A DNA stretch of 64,000 nt from Oxytricha trifallax (GCA_000711775.1 ARYC01000292.1:62001-126000), one strand, 5' to 3'. Shown: positions 1 to 14,000, counted from the first letter of the stretch. The notes: generated by a model from the letters alone, not told the origin. Made by a program: numbers and translations.

Positions 1-369
1 GCTTTATTACTATATTCAGCAATATCCGTTAGATATCTATTACTTTTTTATACAAAATTTATCAAGTTTTCAATAGCTATTAAAAGGATACTACCAAATA
101 ATTCTATAATAAATTTGAAATAAATAAAAGTTGTGATAATTTTGTAACAACACGATATTCTCTAAATTTACTGAAATATTTACTGATGCATCAGTTTAAA
201 CAAAACTCAATGAACCAACTATTTCACCGTGTATGAAAATACACTTTAATACAGAAGAACAAAGGAATAACAAATTTATCGAGCAAACTTACTACTTTTA
301 ATTATAGAGATTTATATATTGCAAATTGAGTTTCTAAACAAAACTTCAAAACACTTTAACTAGAAGTTT
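1..369. other. AT-rich DNA, no gene seen
   Basis: No coding frame, RNA gene or repeat is recognisable here with the ciliate code. It lies outside the left remnant of the decayed TBE. Confidence 0.5.
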
Positions 370-3300
370 TAGAGATTTGATTTTTAGGTATTGTTGGGGC
401 TTTTATAGAAAATTCAGAGCTTATGGGAGGTTGATAAGTATTTAATGAATATTAGATTCAAGAAATATTTCGACGAAATTGAAAGATAATAATGAATAAT
501 ACACTCGTATATCTATATATTTTAAAACGAAAGAGTTTAATGCTTTAATTTTTTTAATTTTTTAATGAATGAGGTCAGTCTATATATAAACTTAAATGAT
601 TTAAGAAATTCCTCATCTTTGAAATTTCAAGATCATTTACTCTACTCAAACCAATATCTGTTTTATAAAATAAGATATAAGCTAAAGTAGGATATGCAGT
701 AAATTTGAGACCACTTTGTCATTATATTTATGAGCATCCTTATCCAACTCTCAGAATAAGAACTTTAAATCGCTGCTTGTAAATGATTTATATATTTAAG
801 AGACATGATTAGAGGAAAAAATGAGCAAATTGTAATTTTCTTCTACTCAAAGTGAGCAAAATGTTCCCCTTTTTGAAAATTATCTATAATTTATAACTAA
901 TGCCTGACATTTCATGTGACAAAGATAGGTTCTTTATCTGTTGCTCTATTATTAGATTATTTCCATTTATTTTAATTAAATTAAATAAATAATCTATCTA
1001 TTTTATTTATAAGTTAAATAATACTGTTTAGTAAATAGGATTTGAACTATTGTTCTGATATGTAAATTTGAATCATGAGCAGATTCGTGAGTATCATACT
1101 TAAATTCATAAAATAATGAAAGAAAAGGTACTCATCAGAAATTAGAAAACAATTAGTAAAATACATTTTGAACTATACATTTAAATTATTAAATCATAAT
1201 TTTTAATTATATTATAGAGTATAATACTCAGTGAGAAAAAATGGAGCAGCTCAAAATTATTAGCATGCTTTGTTACTGAAAGTAGATGTTGAGCAGCATA
1301 GTGTAGAGAATTCTATATGAGAAAAAGATGTGGTAATTAAGAATTTAACAGCAAGAATATCAAATGAGGAGAGGATAAATTACAATGGCCTATGATTAAA
1401 AACTGAATTTATCTAAAAGGAAGCTAGATAGAAATGACACTTACAGCGAGATATATATTCTTGCACCTTACTGATACCTTATCAATCACAATTCCTTGTT
1501 GAACCATTTTGAGTAATATCAAATATTGGAACACTTGGATGCCATGAAGAATATTTTTTTCATGACAACTAATATAGACCAATCTCAACACATGCCCTTT
1601 TAAAATATAATCTATAAGTAAGAATATAAAATTCTCTTATTTTTTAATCACATCACTTTCATATCTTGCAATTAATTCTATCATATCATATTAGTATATT
1701 TTATTATACCATTTCACTTTATTTACAAAATATTATGATTACATAAATCAACAAATTTTATTTGCTTATCTTTGTGGTATCTCTGGAATCTAGCACTCTG
1801 TAATAATTCAAGTAAATCGTTTTAGAAATATAATGGATATTGTGTTTGATTGTCTACTCAACTATCTTCTTTATTTCCTAACATTCATTTTATTTTTTAT
1901 TATGATTCACAACTAAACTTATTGATAATTCTCATGCTTAAAACCAAATAAGCCAATATTTTTCATATCGCATTCTTAAATTATTGCAACCACTGCCCAA
2001 ACATCGCACGAAATAGAACCATTATTCCACTTCTCCTTTTATTAGAAATATCCTGGGGGTATCAATAACCTTAAGGTAAAGTTGCTCTGTTAAAATCAAT
2101 GACTATAATCTTTTTAAAGGACATAGATTAATTATTAAATATTCTGGCTCCAAATCCTGTAAATACACCCTAAATCATAAAATTCTTTCATTCACTTTGT
2201 CGTTTCAGAGATTAACTCACTTAAAACATATTGATATCTATAATTAAAGATATGCATAATTTTAAATTTCATTAGTCTTATTGCTATAAATCATTAATAT
2301 GAATAATTATTTTCTAAGTCACTCTCTTTATTAAGTACTTATGAAAAATAATACGAAAAAATTATGATTGAAAAAATTAGATAAAAATTAATTAAATAAT
2401 TATTATACTCATCACAAATGGAAATGTATTAAAAAAAGTGATTCTTCTTCCACATCATCGTCATCGTTTTTATAATCAATATCTTTAAAATCTTCTAAAT
2501 CCCCTCTTTGTGTAGATTTTCGAAGAACCAGTCCAGTGACACCTGTGGCCTTACCAGGTAGTACCATAAAAAGTAAAATTAAAGATATACATTTAGTAAC
2601 TTACATTTTATGTGAGTGCTCCACCTTCATCTATGTCAGATCTATAAGAATACTTTTTAATCTATTAAGTTTTTAGTTTAATTAATTAATTTTATATTAT
2701 AAATTTTTTATACTGCTCGTTATTATTGAGAAATCCGATAGAATATACCTTGTAAGCTTTTCATCAGCAACTATGAATTTGCTTTGTTAGGCACGCTAAT
2801 ATGCAAATAAATATCATTATAGCTTCTTAGGTTAACAGCATTTAATGCAGGTATGTTTATATCTCTCATTCTCTTATAAAAATATTGTAAACAATCCAGT
2901 TGCCGGTTGATTCATGTATTCAAGACTCTTGAGTCTCTTTTATAATTATCTTTATGATTTAAGAAAGTTAGAATTTCTTTTCGAAAGTACAAACATTTTA
3001 GTCTCTTTATTTTGATTCAAAAACTCACTTAAATGATGATATTGTATATGCCTCTTAATTTAGCTGAATATGTATAAGACCTCATGCATGTTGCACATTT
3101 ATGATAAATAAACAAAAACTAGTTTATGAGAGTTTATTTATGACGAATTAGAATACTTCTGAAAAGGGAAATCTTAAAAATAGCAGTTTAATCTTCATCA
3201 CCTTCATACTTAATTGTTATAATTCTTCCATTAATGCACTCCGTATCTTTGCTTATGTTCTTCTAATCTCTGTCTTGCACACTCACCACTCTTACTAACC

Positions 3301-3401
3301 TTCATTTCTAAATAATATAAAATTTGGATTTAATTTTTGAAATTAACGTTTTAACATAGCCGCCATCAGCCTCAAAATCTTTAAGTTTCCATTTTGTTGT
3401 T

Positions 3402-3619
3402 ATTGATAAAAAAAATAAAAAAGATGAATCAATTATTTATTAGTAATCTTAATTGCCACTAAATACGAGAGGCATTAGTCATAATATGATTTAGATTTTA
3501 ATTTAATTAATTAATATATATTTTAATATATTAGTGGTCAGGTAGTCTGGCCGGGATTTTTGGTTGTTTACCGTAAATTTTATTATATTAACATATATAA
3601 ATATTACCGATGTGTAGAT
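3402..3619 (+). repeat. Left TIR of Rep element A
   Basis: Reverse-complement match to 5029-5262. The best-preserved stretch runs from TGCCACTAAATACGAGA through GGCCGGGATTTTTGG to CCGATGTGTAGAT. The outer 40 bp is less conserved apart from ATTGATAAA. Confidence 0.8.
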
Positions 3620-3799
3620 TAAATCAATACTGCGTTACATCACTAGACAACTCTCCTCTGTATCAGACCACCGTCTATGTGTTCTCAAACGGTAGCATTC
3701 TTTCCTATCTGATCGGCTAGAAATTTTAAGTTGAGGACCATGCTTGCATTGGCGGTGTTAAAGGGAATTTCTCCTTCCAGCTTTAAGTCGGAATCTCGG

Positions 3800-4839
3800 A
3801 TTGGCAGAGCAGACATCTCGACTTGAAAGCAATACCATTTTCGGGGTCCATCTTGCTAAAAGGCAGAGTTTTTTATGTTATGACTATGAAATATCCCGTA
3901 TACTTGAATTACACGCAGCCGTACTACTGCTCCATGGAAATCCCTTCACTCTCCTTCAACCGTCTCATCCCTGCAATCCCAGATTATCCAAATACCTTCG
4001 GAAGATTGAACTCGTTCGAGATGAGTATTTGTGGCTCGCCGCCCTTGCCTTGTCTCATTTGGACGTGAAAACGAATTTGACTGTAAGTATTGCTTGTATA
4101 CAAATACATCCTCCAGAATGTGAGTGATTTTTGTCTTCCCGGTATTTGTTGGCCGTATATCCATATGGTGAATATTACTGTTCTTGCGCTTGATTAGGAG
4201 CTCATACAAGGCATCGAGAATGTGAAGGTAACCAAGTGCTTGTAGATCTGCATCCTTGGGAGTGCTGGAGTCATCACCATTTTTGTAAAGTTCAGCAATA
4301 TATTGTTGAAGAGATATAATTATTGGTACCCTCTCCTTAATGGCACACTGGACTTCTGGATCACTTGATCGGTGTAGTTAATTGAGCTGTATGACTTTGC
4401 AATGGCTAGTAACTGTGATTCATCGTGTGATTTCTTCCAAGTGTACTCATCTTTTGACTGTGCACCTCTGAAAGCCTCTTGATCATATAGTCATTAGTAA
4501 CATCGACAGCGCATCTAGATCCGCGCTCCTGCTTTACGATTCCTTCTCCCACTTAGCATAATCTTTTGCGATAAACTGTTCGTAATGGTGAGAAGGCCCG
4601 TATATTAGCTTTAATCTATCCACTGCTTTTGCGAACTGCTCGAATGAATGATGTCCGAGAAGCTTGGCAGTTAGTTCCAACTGTGCCATATTCCCCTTGC
4701 CATTGCGCTTCTTTTCAGTGAAATATTGTTTATTGCCTCCGGTGGAATCTGTCTTGAAGCGAATGCACAGGTAGTATATCTCATTGGAATGATTGGTGTA
4801 GACTTCGATGTTACTAAAACCCGGAATATGACTCGTCAT
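3800..4839 (-). pseudogene. Rep-like protein with SF3 helicase domain, frameshifted
   Basis: The N-terminal part (4839 to 4534, about 101 codons to the first Gln-coded TAA) resembles the N-terminal region of the Rep gene at 27.3-28.7 kb around a G-x-S-x-H-[YF]-x-x-F-I-A motif. Farther on, at about 4110-4150, the minus strand encodes a Walker A loop ending NTGKT. About 70 nt later it encodes EPQILI followed by an acidic residue pair position (Walker B region); copy B reads EPQIVIMDE there. The parts lie in different frames with TGA codons between them, so the gene is broken. SF3 helicases of this type serve rolling-circle or hairpin replication in small DNA replicons. I infer the family from motifs only. 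Confidence 0.6.
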
Positions 4840-5028
4840 TAAGCATTTTCACTGTGCGGAGGTCCAAGCCGCCCTCATACTGTTCTGTAAGAAGAAGTAG
4901 TGGCTGTTGTGAGACATGATTATTACTATACTTACCGAGTCCTTCGCGCATATATAAGGTTACAGTGGTCTCTCACTCAATTAAACATCCGCCTTAGCGG
5001 TCTCCGGTATGTTGGTTCTATTTTAGTT

Positions 5029-5262
5029 ATCTACACATCGGTAATATTTTTATATATTAATATAATAAAATTTACGGTAAACCACCAAAAACCCCGGCCA
5101 GACCACCTGACTACTAATATAAAATATATATTAATTAATTAAATTAAAATCTAAATCATATTATGATTATTGTATCTCGTATTTAGTGGCAGTTAAGATT
5201 ACTAATATATAAATGATTAATTTTTATTTCTATAATTTCCTATTTTTAATTATTTTATCAAT
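5029..5262 (-). repeat. Right TIR of Rep element A
   Basis: Inverted partner of 3402-3619. It begins ATCTACACATCGGTAAT and ends TTTTATCAAT, with the GTGGCAGTTAAG site about 65 bp from the end. Confidence 0.8.
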
Positions 5263-5781
5263 ATTTATTATAATTTCCTCAACTCTCTTTTATACTTTAT
5301 AATTTATAATTACCATCCATTTAATCTGCGAGATATACACCCTTTTCTTGAAGGAATGTTTCTCTTTTAGGTGCCACTTCAAGATAGACTCAGTTTAGAA
5401 TAAATTTTAAAATTCTTAGCATTCAAAACGTTTTTATTTTTCAATTGGTTGCTGTTCTTTTGCTTCCTACAATTTTTTTTATGTTTAAACTCCTGCTCTG
5501 CTCACTCCTTCTTCTTTAAACTTAAACGACAAAGATATATTCTTTACAGAAATCTTAGCTCAACCCCTCTCTCAAGATAAATTTATTTTAGGGTTTTATG
5601 GTGCCAAATTGAGCTATTATAATCATGGCATTTATATCAAATATTATCATCATAAATAGACCCTAATTCTCTTCAAATTCTATTTCTCTTTTTTTTGAAA
5701 TTCTGCCTAATTACTATATTAACCCCAATTATACCCTACAAATAAATTGCCTAACAATTCTTATAGGGGATTTGGGATTTT

Positions 5782-8700
5782 GGCGATGCCACTGTCAACT
5801 AGCTAAATATGTGGTATCTGCCCCTCTGGGTAATCGTGAGAGAATACGCTAACATAACTTTAAATGCCTCTAGACTTTTTAAGTTATTATTAAAGAATTA
5901 AAAGCATTCATGAATTATTTATTAATGTTAAAGCAACTTTGTATTATTTCAGAGATCCAAATTGACATGCATGGCTCTTTTTCACCATTCTTGCTTAAAA
6001 TTGTTGCTTAATGACATTCTACAAAAGCAATCGTTGTATTTTAATGATCAATTATTATTAATTAATTGTTACATCCGTTATCACTATAAATTATTTAGTG
6101 CTTATTTTTATTAAAGGGCGTTAAATTTAATTGGGTACTCCTATTAAATAAATAAATAATTTGCTGCTTTCATTAACAAAGAAGTTTTTGTTATAATTAA
6201 GTTTACTAACAAATCTGAGCATAAGTTTTCCTTTAAATTGTTAGCATACATTACAAACTTCAGAATGGATATTGTTTAAATAGATTATTTTTTTTTTATT
6301 TTGCTTCATTATGAATGATTGGCATTTCCAATTAAATACCAACCTCTCGTAATTAGACGAGCCATCATCTTATAATTGAACTTTTAAGACTTAAAATAAT
6401 TTTTTATCTAGGTAAATTATTACTTTTTCTTGTTTTTAAGGTACTTTAAACTGTAATAAAAGATCGTAGTTATCCTGGTTAATTAGTTTAGATTTTAGAA
6501 AATCTGAATGCTGCCATTTAACTTTTGTGCTTATTAAAATTAATATTCACTTTATAAAGAATTTAAAAAAAAAAACAGGCATACATTATTAAGCCTAATC
6601 AATGCTAAATTCTAGCTTTAGAAGTTACCGATTACAATTTTACTTCCATTCTTTGGGAATTAAGATATTCTTATCAGTTAAAGTTTAATAACTGAGATTT
6701 TTCTATACAGTTTTTATCCTCATTAACTTAGTTTTATAATTTGGATCAGGCTTCCACAAAACTTTTTGTAATAAAAATTATCTAAATATATTTCAGTTAT
6801 TTTTATAATCAAATTATTAAGTGTATATATTAAAATGTGAGAGGACTATGAATGCCCTTACTAGGCCTTAATATTTATTTTTTTTAGTATATTTAATATA
6901 TATAATTTTATTTTATTTTTATATATACTTAAAATTATCAAATTATTATTCTGAAAAATGAAAGTTTTATTTTTAATTACGTGTTAATTGAAAATTTCTA
7001 TTTTATTCACAAAAAAAACAAATTGCATAACAGATATTTAAGTTGATTTTACTTTATAATAAACAGAAGAACCCATTAATGACATCAGAGTTGATATAGT
7101 AAACTGATAGCAAGGCCAAGATCTTCAAGTCATTCACAGAGATCAGAATGATGAACTTACTACCTACGATGCCTTCATACAATGCTCATGACCTCACAAG
7201 TATATTATTAAGATTACACATTTGCTAAGAAATTAGTGAGGTTCGTTTCTTTATCATTAAAATTCATGATCTTTATATTATTAAAGTCAAGCCAATATCA
7301 ACTATAACGACCTCGATAATCATGATCATTTTTAGGGATATTAAATTATTAAAACTACTTCCCTATTAATAATTCATCGCTGTCTTATTTCAAAAGATAT
7401 ATTTAAAATTGATCAAAGTAGAAGAGATTCCTCTCATCCAGTTATCTAATTAAAACGTTCTAGTAATAGAATCTCAATGAAATTTGTGGGGATCATTTAT
7501 TCGATTGAATTGCTTTATCTAATAAATGCAAGCCATATTAAACGAATATAATTAAATTAATCACTATATCTTTCTTAAAATTGATTTGTAAATTGGTATT
7601 TCAACAAATTGCAAAATATATCATTTTATTAGAGTGTTATTTATCCTTCAGACTTGTAATTATTATAAATCTAATATTTTAAACAATCAAAGAGGATAAA
7701 GACAAGAATAATTAAAATGGCAATGTTAAAGATCATGATTTAATGATAGGATACAAAATGGTGTGTTATACAAGCATATTAAAATAGAAATTACTTAAAT
7801 ATTTCCAAAAAAATTAACCAACTATATTCTCTTTGAAAAAGACTACTTTATTAAATTACAATTGCAATATTTATGAATTCCTAAGAAAGAATTAAGTAAA
7901 TATTTTTCGAACTTTAATTATAATTTTATAATGGATTAAATTTAGCTAGCTTGACCATTAAAAAAAATTTCTAAAACATTATCTATTGCAAAAAATAATA
8001 ATGATCACAAATTTTTACTTTTCATTGCTTTCAAGGGAATGAAAAATTCTTGGGGTTGTCAAACATTCTCCCAAACTTTAAACCTTCTCGGTTAATTTCA
8101 CTTTAAATTTTAGAAAATTTTACTTTAGAGATTCTTTGTCGAGAGAGGTTGGTAATAATTAAATATTTTAGACTATTCATTTCAAAGGTACCTTAAGAAC
8201 CAATAGAAATCTTATGTTTTATCTCTTTCGAATATTCTCTTTATATTAAGAGGATAGTATTTTTTAAATAAAATATGCTAGAAATGATCTGTCTTTAAAG
8301 GGAAGATATTTTAAAAAATTGTATTGCCTTAAATCCAAAATATTTCAATAATGATGAATAAATATAATTTCTTTAACCTAAATTTTCAATAAAAAGATTA
8401 AATAATAAATACGCACACACAGACTAGAACTTTTACTACTATGATTAAGATGCCTAAAATGAAGGTAGATGGGAGAAATCATATATTAAAGCAGAATAAT
8501 TCAACAAAAATAATCAAGATTGTTATAAAAGCATTATTTATAAAAACACAGGCACATTTTCAATATGCATTATATGTTTAAAGGAAAGGTTACAGCAATA
8601 ACCACACCCATTAGAATAGAAACTACAAGCACCAAGGAAAGTATATTGTCGAAATGTGTTTGTAAAATAAATTCGAAAATAAAAGAAATGAGAATAACTA

Positions 8701-9324
8701 TATTCTAGCAATTAATTTCTAAGCTTTGAAAGCATGGGGGATGAACGGAGAAAAGTCATTGACTTACTGAAGAATAAATTAGAGGTTATAGAATATATGA
8801 ACACTGCAACCGATAGCTAAAATTAATCTAATATAATACAGTTAATTATTTGAAGAAGTGACAATCTTTTGGGAGACTGATACTAGAGCGATAAAATAAA
8901 TAACAATAAAAATTTATATAACTGTACTTTAAAGACTAAGGAATTTATTCATATGCCTATGTAAACCCATATAATTTAAATACATGCAGAAAATGGTATC
9001 AATCCAAGAGGTTAATATAGCTAGAGAAAATAAGATAACTACCATTATAGGTATGTCTATATCGGGTGACTTTATGCTTTTATTTAAAAGATAAAGATAA
9101 GGTCATGATTAGGCTACCATAACGGTAACTATGGGATAAATGAAATATTAATCAATAAATCTAATTAAATACTTTTCAAACTTTAATTTTGATAATGATA
9201 TGCGAAACTCCGCTGTAATTCAGGTTTTACAAATGTTTAATGGTAAAATATCAAATTAACTTAGTACCACTAAATAATGTAAGAAACATTATTTTAGGAG
9301 TATAAACTCCCCGGAATGTTGACC
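5782..9324. other. AT-rich DNA, no gene seen
   Basis: About 3.5 kb of very AT-rich sequence without a ciliate-code reading frame that looks like protein, no long repeats, and no telomere-like ends. It is probably germline-limited DNA. Confidence 0.5.
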
Positions 9325-10440
9325 TCTGCTTCGAACTAGAGCTCAGCCAACTTTGTAGGATTTAAGATTTTTCTGATCATTAATGTTTTAAAATTTTGAG
9401 TTGTAGATAATTGTTGTAGATGATGGAGTAGTTGTAGTAGTAGATGGAGTTGTTATTGTAGAAAATGTTGATATAGTCTGAGTTATTTTTGATTAATATT
9501 CCTTGAGATTGATGCAAAAGTCTGATGTCAAAATTTCAAATGATTTCCCATAATGTATGCCTTTTTTAAAGCATGTTTAATCAGTTTCCAATATTAGAAT
9601 TCAATATTGCAGGAATACATTCGATTTGGGAAATTAAATTATAAATAATAAATAAATAATTAAATTCGTGGCAGTTAACTTTCTGGAAACCTAGACAATA
9701 TGGAACTTGTTCGATAGAGAATTTAAAATCAGCTGGACTTTACTAATGGCAGTACCCCTCTATCGCATCCCTGAAGCGATAAAACGCGACTTTAATTTGG
9801 GGTGATTTTTTTAGTTGATTTTTATGTCAAAATTAAAATCGAGTTATCTCGCTTCAGTGATGCAATAGAGGGGTACCGCCAATAGTAAAGTCCATCTAAT
9901 TTTAAATTCTCTATCAAACAAGTATCATATTTTCTAGGTTTCCAGAAAGTTAATTACCACGAATTTGAATAATTATCAATTAATTATTATTTATTTCCCC
10001 GGATCAAATACATTCCTGCGATATTGAATTCTTATATTGGAATAATAACTTAGGGAAACTTGTATTTTAAGAATTTGACAGAAAACTTTATAAATTTAAT
10101 TTAAAAATTTAATACTACCATGAAAATATTCAGTTTTATAGTAATAGAAAACATTAGAGAAGCAATAATAAGAATATAATGATAATTATTATAATATCAT
10201 CCAAACAGAAAGTCATGGCAATTTAATTTCTGCTTAACTAAAGCTCCACCAAGTTCGCAAAAGTTTAAAATTTTCTTATCATTTAAGCTTTTATATGTAG
10301 GTAGTTGCAATCGTCTGAGTAATTTTATTAATGTTCTCTGAGATAGAGACTAAAGTTTGATGCTTATTTTCAAATAATTTTACTTAGAGTATGCTATTTT
10401 TGAAGATATTTAATAAATTTCTATATTAAATAATGCTAAT
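9325..10440. repeat. Degenerate ~200-250 bp direct repeat flanking a fold-back element
   Basis: The stretch 9325-9588 recurs as a diverged direct copy at about 10228-10440. Shared blocks are a CTCTGCTTC/TTCTGCTTA segment, a TTTCTGATCATTAA/TTTCTTATCATTTAA segment, and GAGATtGAtgcaAAAGTcTGATG against GAGATAGAGACTAAAGTTTGATG. The fold-back element at 9588-10040 and about 190 bp of other sequence lie between the copies. Confidence 0.6.
9588..10040. mobile_element. Fold-back element (MITE-like), copy 1
   Basis: A near-palindrome of about 450 bp. The left arm begins CCAATATTAGAATTCAATAT then GCAGGAATACATTCGAT and holds CGTGGCAGTTAACTTTCTGG at 9667. The right arm is its reverse complement and ends CATTCCTGCGATATTGAATT. 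The two arms meet around a short AT-rich spacer near 9805-9835. There is no coding capacity. Three relatives occur in this window (32.7, 42.5 and 44.5 kb). Confidence 0.85.
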
Positions 10441-10753
10441 AACAAAAACAGTAATGTTTAAATGGTAGATTAAATTTATGATTTATGAACTATTTCATTT
10501 AAAAAAATTCTAAAAAAGTATATAATTATGAATAAGAATTTCAGCCAAAAGATTGTTATCAAATTATATGAAAAATAGGAAAATTAAGAATATAACTAAT
10601 TAATAAATATTAAATCAATTTAACTCTACTCTAATTTTTTTAAATGTGAGATTGGGTTATAACTAATAATTATATTAAGACACATTAAGTTCAATAATTC
10701 ATATTTATGAAATGTTGATAAATCTACTGAGACTCCTGTCTTATTTTTCTGAC

Positions 10754-11035
10754 TCATCTCACCTTAAATAAAGTCAGAAAGTTTACCAAATCGAGCTAAT
10801 CTCTATTCTTTGTAGATTAATAGACTGTCTCAATCTTATTTTTATATACAGTAGGTAACTTGCTTAATTTAAATCCCTAAAATATCATTATCCCGCGTTT
10901 TTAATGGGGAATCATTGGGGTTAGTAGCTAGTATTTCTTCCAAGAATCTTTGAACAATAGGTGCTCTGCCATGTAAAAGCTCATCAGTTTCTATTATATT
11001 TACTAATCATCTTCTATGAGTGGCGGGGTCTCAGA
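10754..11035 (-). CDS. Isolated coding fragment, unknown
   Basis: One minus-strand frame stays open for about 93 codons ending in TGA at 10754-10756 when TAA/TAG are read as Gln. It begins near S-E-T-P-P-L-I-E-D-D and ends F-L-T-L-F-K-V-R. It is richer in G+C than its surroundings, as coding islands are elsewhere here. No family is recognised, and no start codon or flanking exons are evident. It could be an exon, a macronuclear-destined segment of a scattered gene, or chance. Confidence 0.35.
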
Positions 11036-14000
11036 ATTATTATAAATTAAAATTAAAAATAGATGTTTATAATTAAAATGATGCTAAATATGATAACACT
11101 TAATAATCTGTTAATCTTAAAGACTTTCAATTTACAATTAATGAGTACATACAATATTTTGTAATGCTTTTTAACTTAATATTCTTAAAAAAATTAAAAA
11201 ATACTGGTCAGAAAACTACTTCATACCCCATAACTTAATATTCTTGAATCTTTTATTAAACAATTTACTAAGCAAAGCTCCTTAACTTGTTATTTTAACT
11301 ATTTTTGGTACAAATATCTTCTCATCCTTTTTTAAATGGACTGCTTGAATAAAAAACAACCTAGAACTACTAGATAAAATGCAGACAAAACAAGGTACCT
11401 TTCATAGTAAGTCTTACAAGCAATATAAAATTATGAATTATTCTTCAAATTGATTAAGTAAGATAACAATTTAAATTTATACAACTTTGCATGCTATTTT
11501 CTTATAACTTTAATTTCATTGAAGAGATAAGGTTTTATAAATGATAAATAAATTAATATTTAGTCTTTTAACATTAGCTCAAATTTATTATTATTTCAAT
11601 ATTGTTTAGAGTTTTATACATGGATATATAAAATGTTAAAATTAATTTATTAAGTCTTATAATGTACACCAGTAGTATGTTGTGCTTAAATAATCTATAT
11701 AAGGATAGATCTCTATATTTTAAGAGTTAGATTTCAATCATGATTAAACATATATTTAATATTAATTGGGTTTAACATTTAAGATACTTTAGACTTAGTG
11801 CAATCATTAACATTTTTAATTTATTAATGGATAAAAATGTTTATTTTTGCAGATGACAACTCCTGAACAACCCAAATTTAATAATGTTTCAATCATCCCT
11901 GAAAATATGTAAACTCATGAATAAGGTAATTAAGAGTGAATAAACAAAGCAAAAAAAAAATTGATAGAAACAACACTCTAGTTTTAAAATTATCGAATTT
12001 AAACATATTATAAAATAAATAAATTTTAGATAAACTATTCTTAATTTTCGTGATTTTAACTGAAATCTTTTTTGATTTAATTTAGTGTGTATGCGAGTTA
12101 ATATATTACTAGCTATTCAAAAATCAAGGTTATATTTCAAATTAATTGATAAACAAATTTCTTATCTTAATATGAATGCCTCATTAGATTTAAACTCACA
12201 AACCCACTTACTTAAAAAAATAGTTGCAAATATATTCATGATTAGTTTCTTATAATGAATTATTAAGAATAATTTTATTTATTTATAGATTTATGTATAT
12301 ATATATATATTCGATCATTTCAAGACTAAAGATTTGTCTCTATCTGCTTTTATTGCTATTCTTGTTAATTAACCCTCAATTGCCTAAATAAATTATTTAG
12401 TTACATAATTTTTAGGAAGGTTGAAGCATGATTAAATCTTGCTTTTCCGGGAATTGCCTCCCCCTTTTGAAAATTAAATTTTGGTAATGATCTTTTAGTT
12501 TAACAGTTTTTTATTTATGAATAAAGTAACATTTGAAAATTATTGAACATTTAACAGAATCAATTTCAAATTTCTAACTTCTAATACTATTTTCAAGTTT
12601 ATTATCCAATTTAGTTTTATTTTAATTTAGCGTGATAAAAATGAGACATATTTCATAGTATTTATAAATTAGAAGTAGTTATATTTAAATCTCCGAATTC
12701 TTCAATCAATAATTGATTTCGAATAAAATTTAAAAGTGATAAAAACTGAATTACTATTCAATTTTTCACAAAGAGTATTAAACTAACATTCAATCAAAAT
12801 ACCTTTTAAAATTTAAATTAATCTTATATAATTTTATTTTCATAAATATTCTATCAAACTTTTAAATGATAAGAAAAATTCTCCTTGAACCATTTCTTAA
12901 CGCTTTTCCATCTTCAAATATAAGTAATATCAATTAGATAATGCTAAACTAAGTTTATTGAAATTTATTGAGATTGAGTTTAGAAAAGTAATTAATATAC
13001 CTTTAGTCATCAATAAAACTCTATGAATAAAAGTCATGAATTTATCAAAATGATTTATTAGTTAAAAATCTGCATTAATTGTAGGGCTTTATTTCTTTAA
13101 TTTGCAAATATTGTAATAGGCAATATCACCGAATTTAGTAAATTATTTTCTATAGACTGTCTTATTTAGTCATTTCAAAGCGGGTTGATCTGGGTTACAT
13201 TCAGGATATAAAATAATTTAATTGCAAATTATAAAAAAGGTAAATTTAAAAATGAACTTTGTAAATAAAATTTTGGAATTGAAAACAAGTGCAACACTTC
13301 ATAATTATGACAATTCTTTAATAGTTATCTATCATAATCCAAGAACTTGGTAGCTTTTCATTCAATAGTAATAATAATATATTTAGTTTTGAGTAAAATT
13401 ATTTGATAGGTTGTATGATATTTCACCAGATTATCTTATTTTGTTAATATTGTTATGATTGTTGTAAAAAACCTTAAAAAGAGTAACAAAATAAATTACA
13501 ATAATAATATAAAATTGCATTTCTTGATAACCTATTGAAAATACCATGCAACTAAATTCTACAATTGACTTCAAATTTGGATGAAAATTATAAATATTTC
13601 AGCAATATTTTTACAAATCTTTTATATTAACTAATGATCAATTTAAATAAAATTTTCATATTTTTAAGTTTAAACTTTCAATCTTAAATTTAGGACTTGA
13701 AACAAATTTTTCGATTTATGAATTAATTATCTAATATTATAATTTTTTCAATTTAAGAACAAATAACTTTCACATTATTTTCCTAACAATATAAAGTAAA
13801 CTGTCCCATCTCTTGATATAATAAAATTCTAACTTCAACAATAAGATTAAAATTCATTAAATTGTCTATCCATTTTTACATATCTCACTATAAGTTGGCT
13901 TTGAAAAACTAGTTTTATAGTAAAATAAAATTTAAATTGTAAATTACATTTATAAGCTACCTCTACCAGATATTTTGCTATGTGAGGAGATATTAATTGT

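Larger units (their letters stand above)
3402..5262. mobile_element. Rep/SF3-helicase TIR element, copy A
   Basis: Long inverted repeats (3402-3619 and 5029-5262) bracket a more GC-rich interior that carries a minus-strand Rep-like pseudogene. The termini read ATTGATAAAA inward from each side, the same as those of the element at 26921-29001. Both elements also share a TGCCACTAA motif about 60-80 bp inside each end. It sits inside the zinc-finger region of the decayed TBE, so it is younger than that TBE. No clear target duplication is visible. Confidence 0.75.
1735..5560 (-). pseudogene. TBE 57K zinc-finger/kinase gene, decayed and interrupted
   Basis: Nucleotide order follows the intact 57K gene at 14546-15994: the kinase C-terminal half around 1750-2200, a middle region around 2640-2900, the second finger region around 2960-3105, then after a 2.2 kb insertion the first finger region at about 5315-5450. 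Many indels and TGA codons break every frame. The intact family member pairs two C2H2 fingers with a kinase-like domain. No function is expected from this copy. Confidence 0.7.
370..5781. mobile_element. Decayed telomere-bearing element (TBE-0)
   Basis: Both ends match the TIR of the TBE at 14.4 kb in degraded form. The left end (about 370-455) keeps a weak TTGGGGCTTTTAT block and the following AATGAATATTAG. The right end (about 5640-5781) keeps CATCATAAATAGACCCTAA, the ACCCCAATTATACCCTAC run and a damaged GGGGATTTGGGATTTTGG terminus. Between them only the zinc-finger/kinase gene is traceable (1735-3105 and 5315-5560, minus strand). The 22K and 42K genes are deleted. Two inserts split it: about 455-1735 (unrecognised) and about 3105-5315 (contains a Rep-type element). 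This is an old, internally deleted copy. Boundaries are approximate. Confidence 0.75.

Noticed and set aside
5782..9320. Short standard-code reading frames as genes
   Set aside because: Composition is uniformly AT-rich; frames are Leu/Ile/Phe/Lys/Asn filler without any conserved block.
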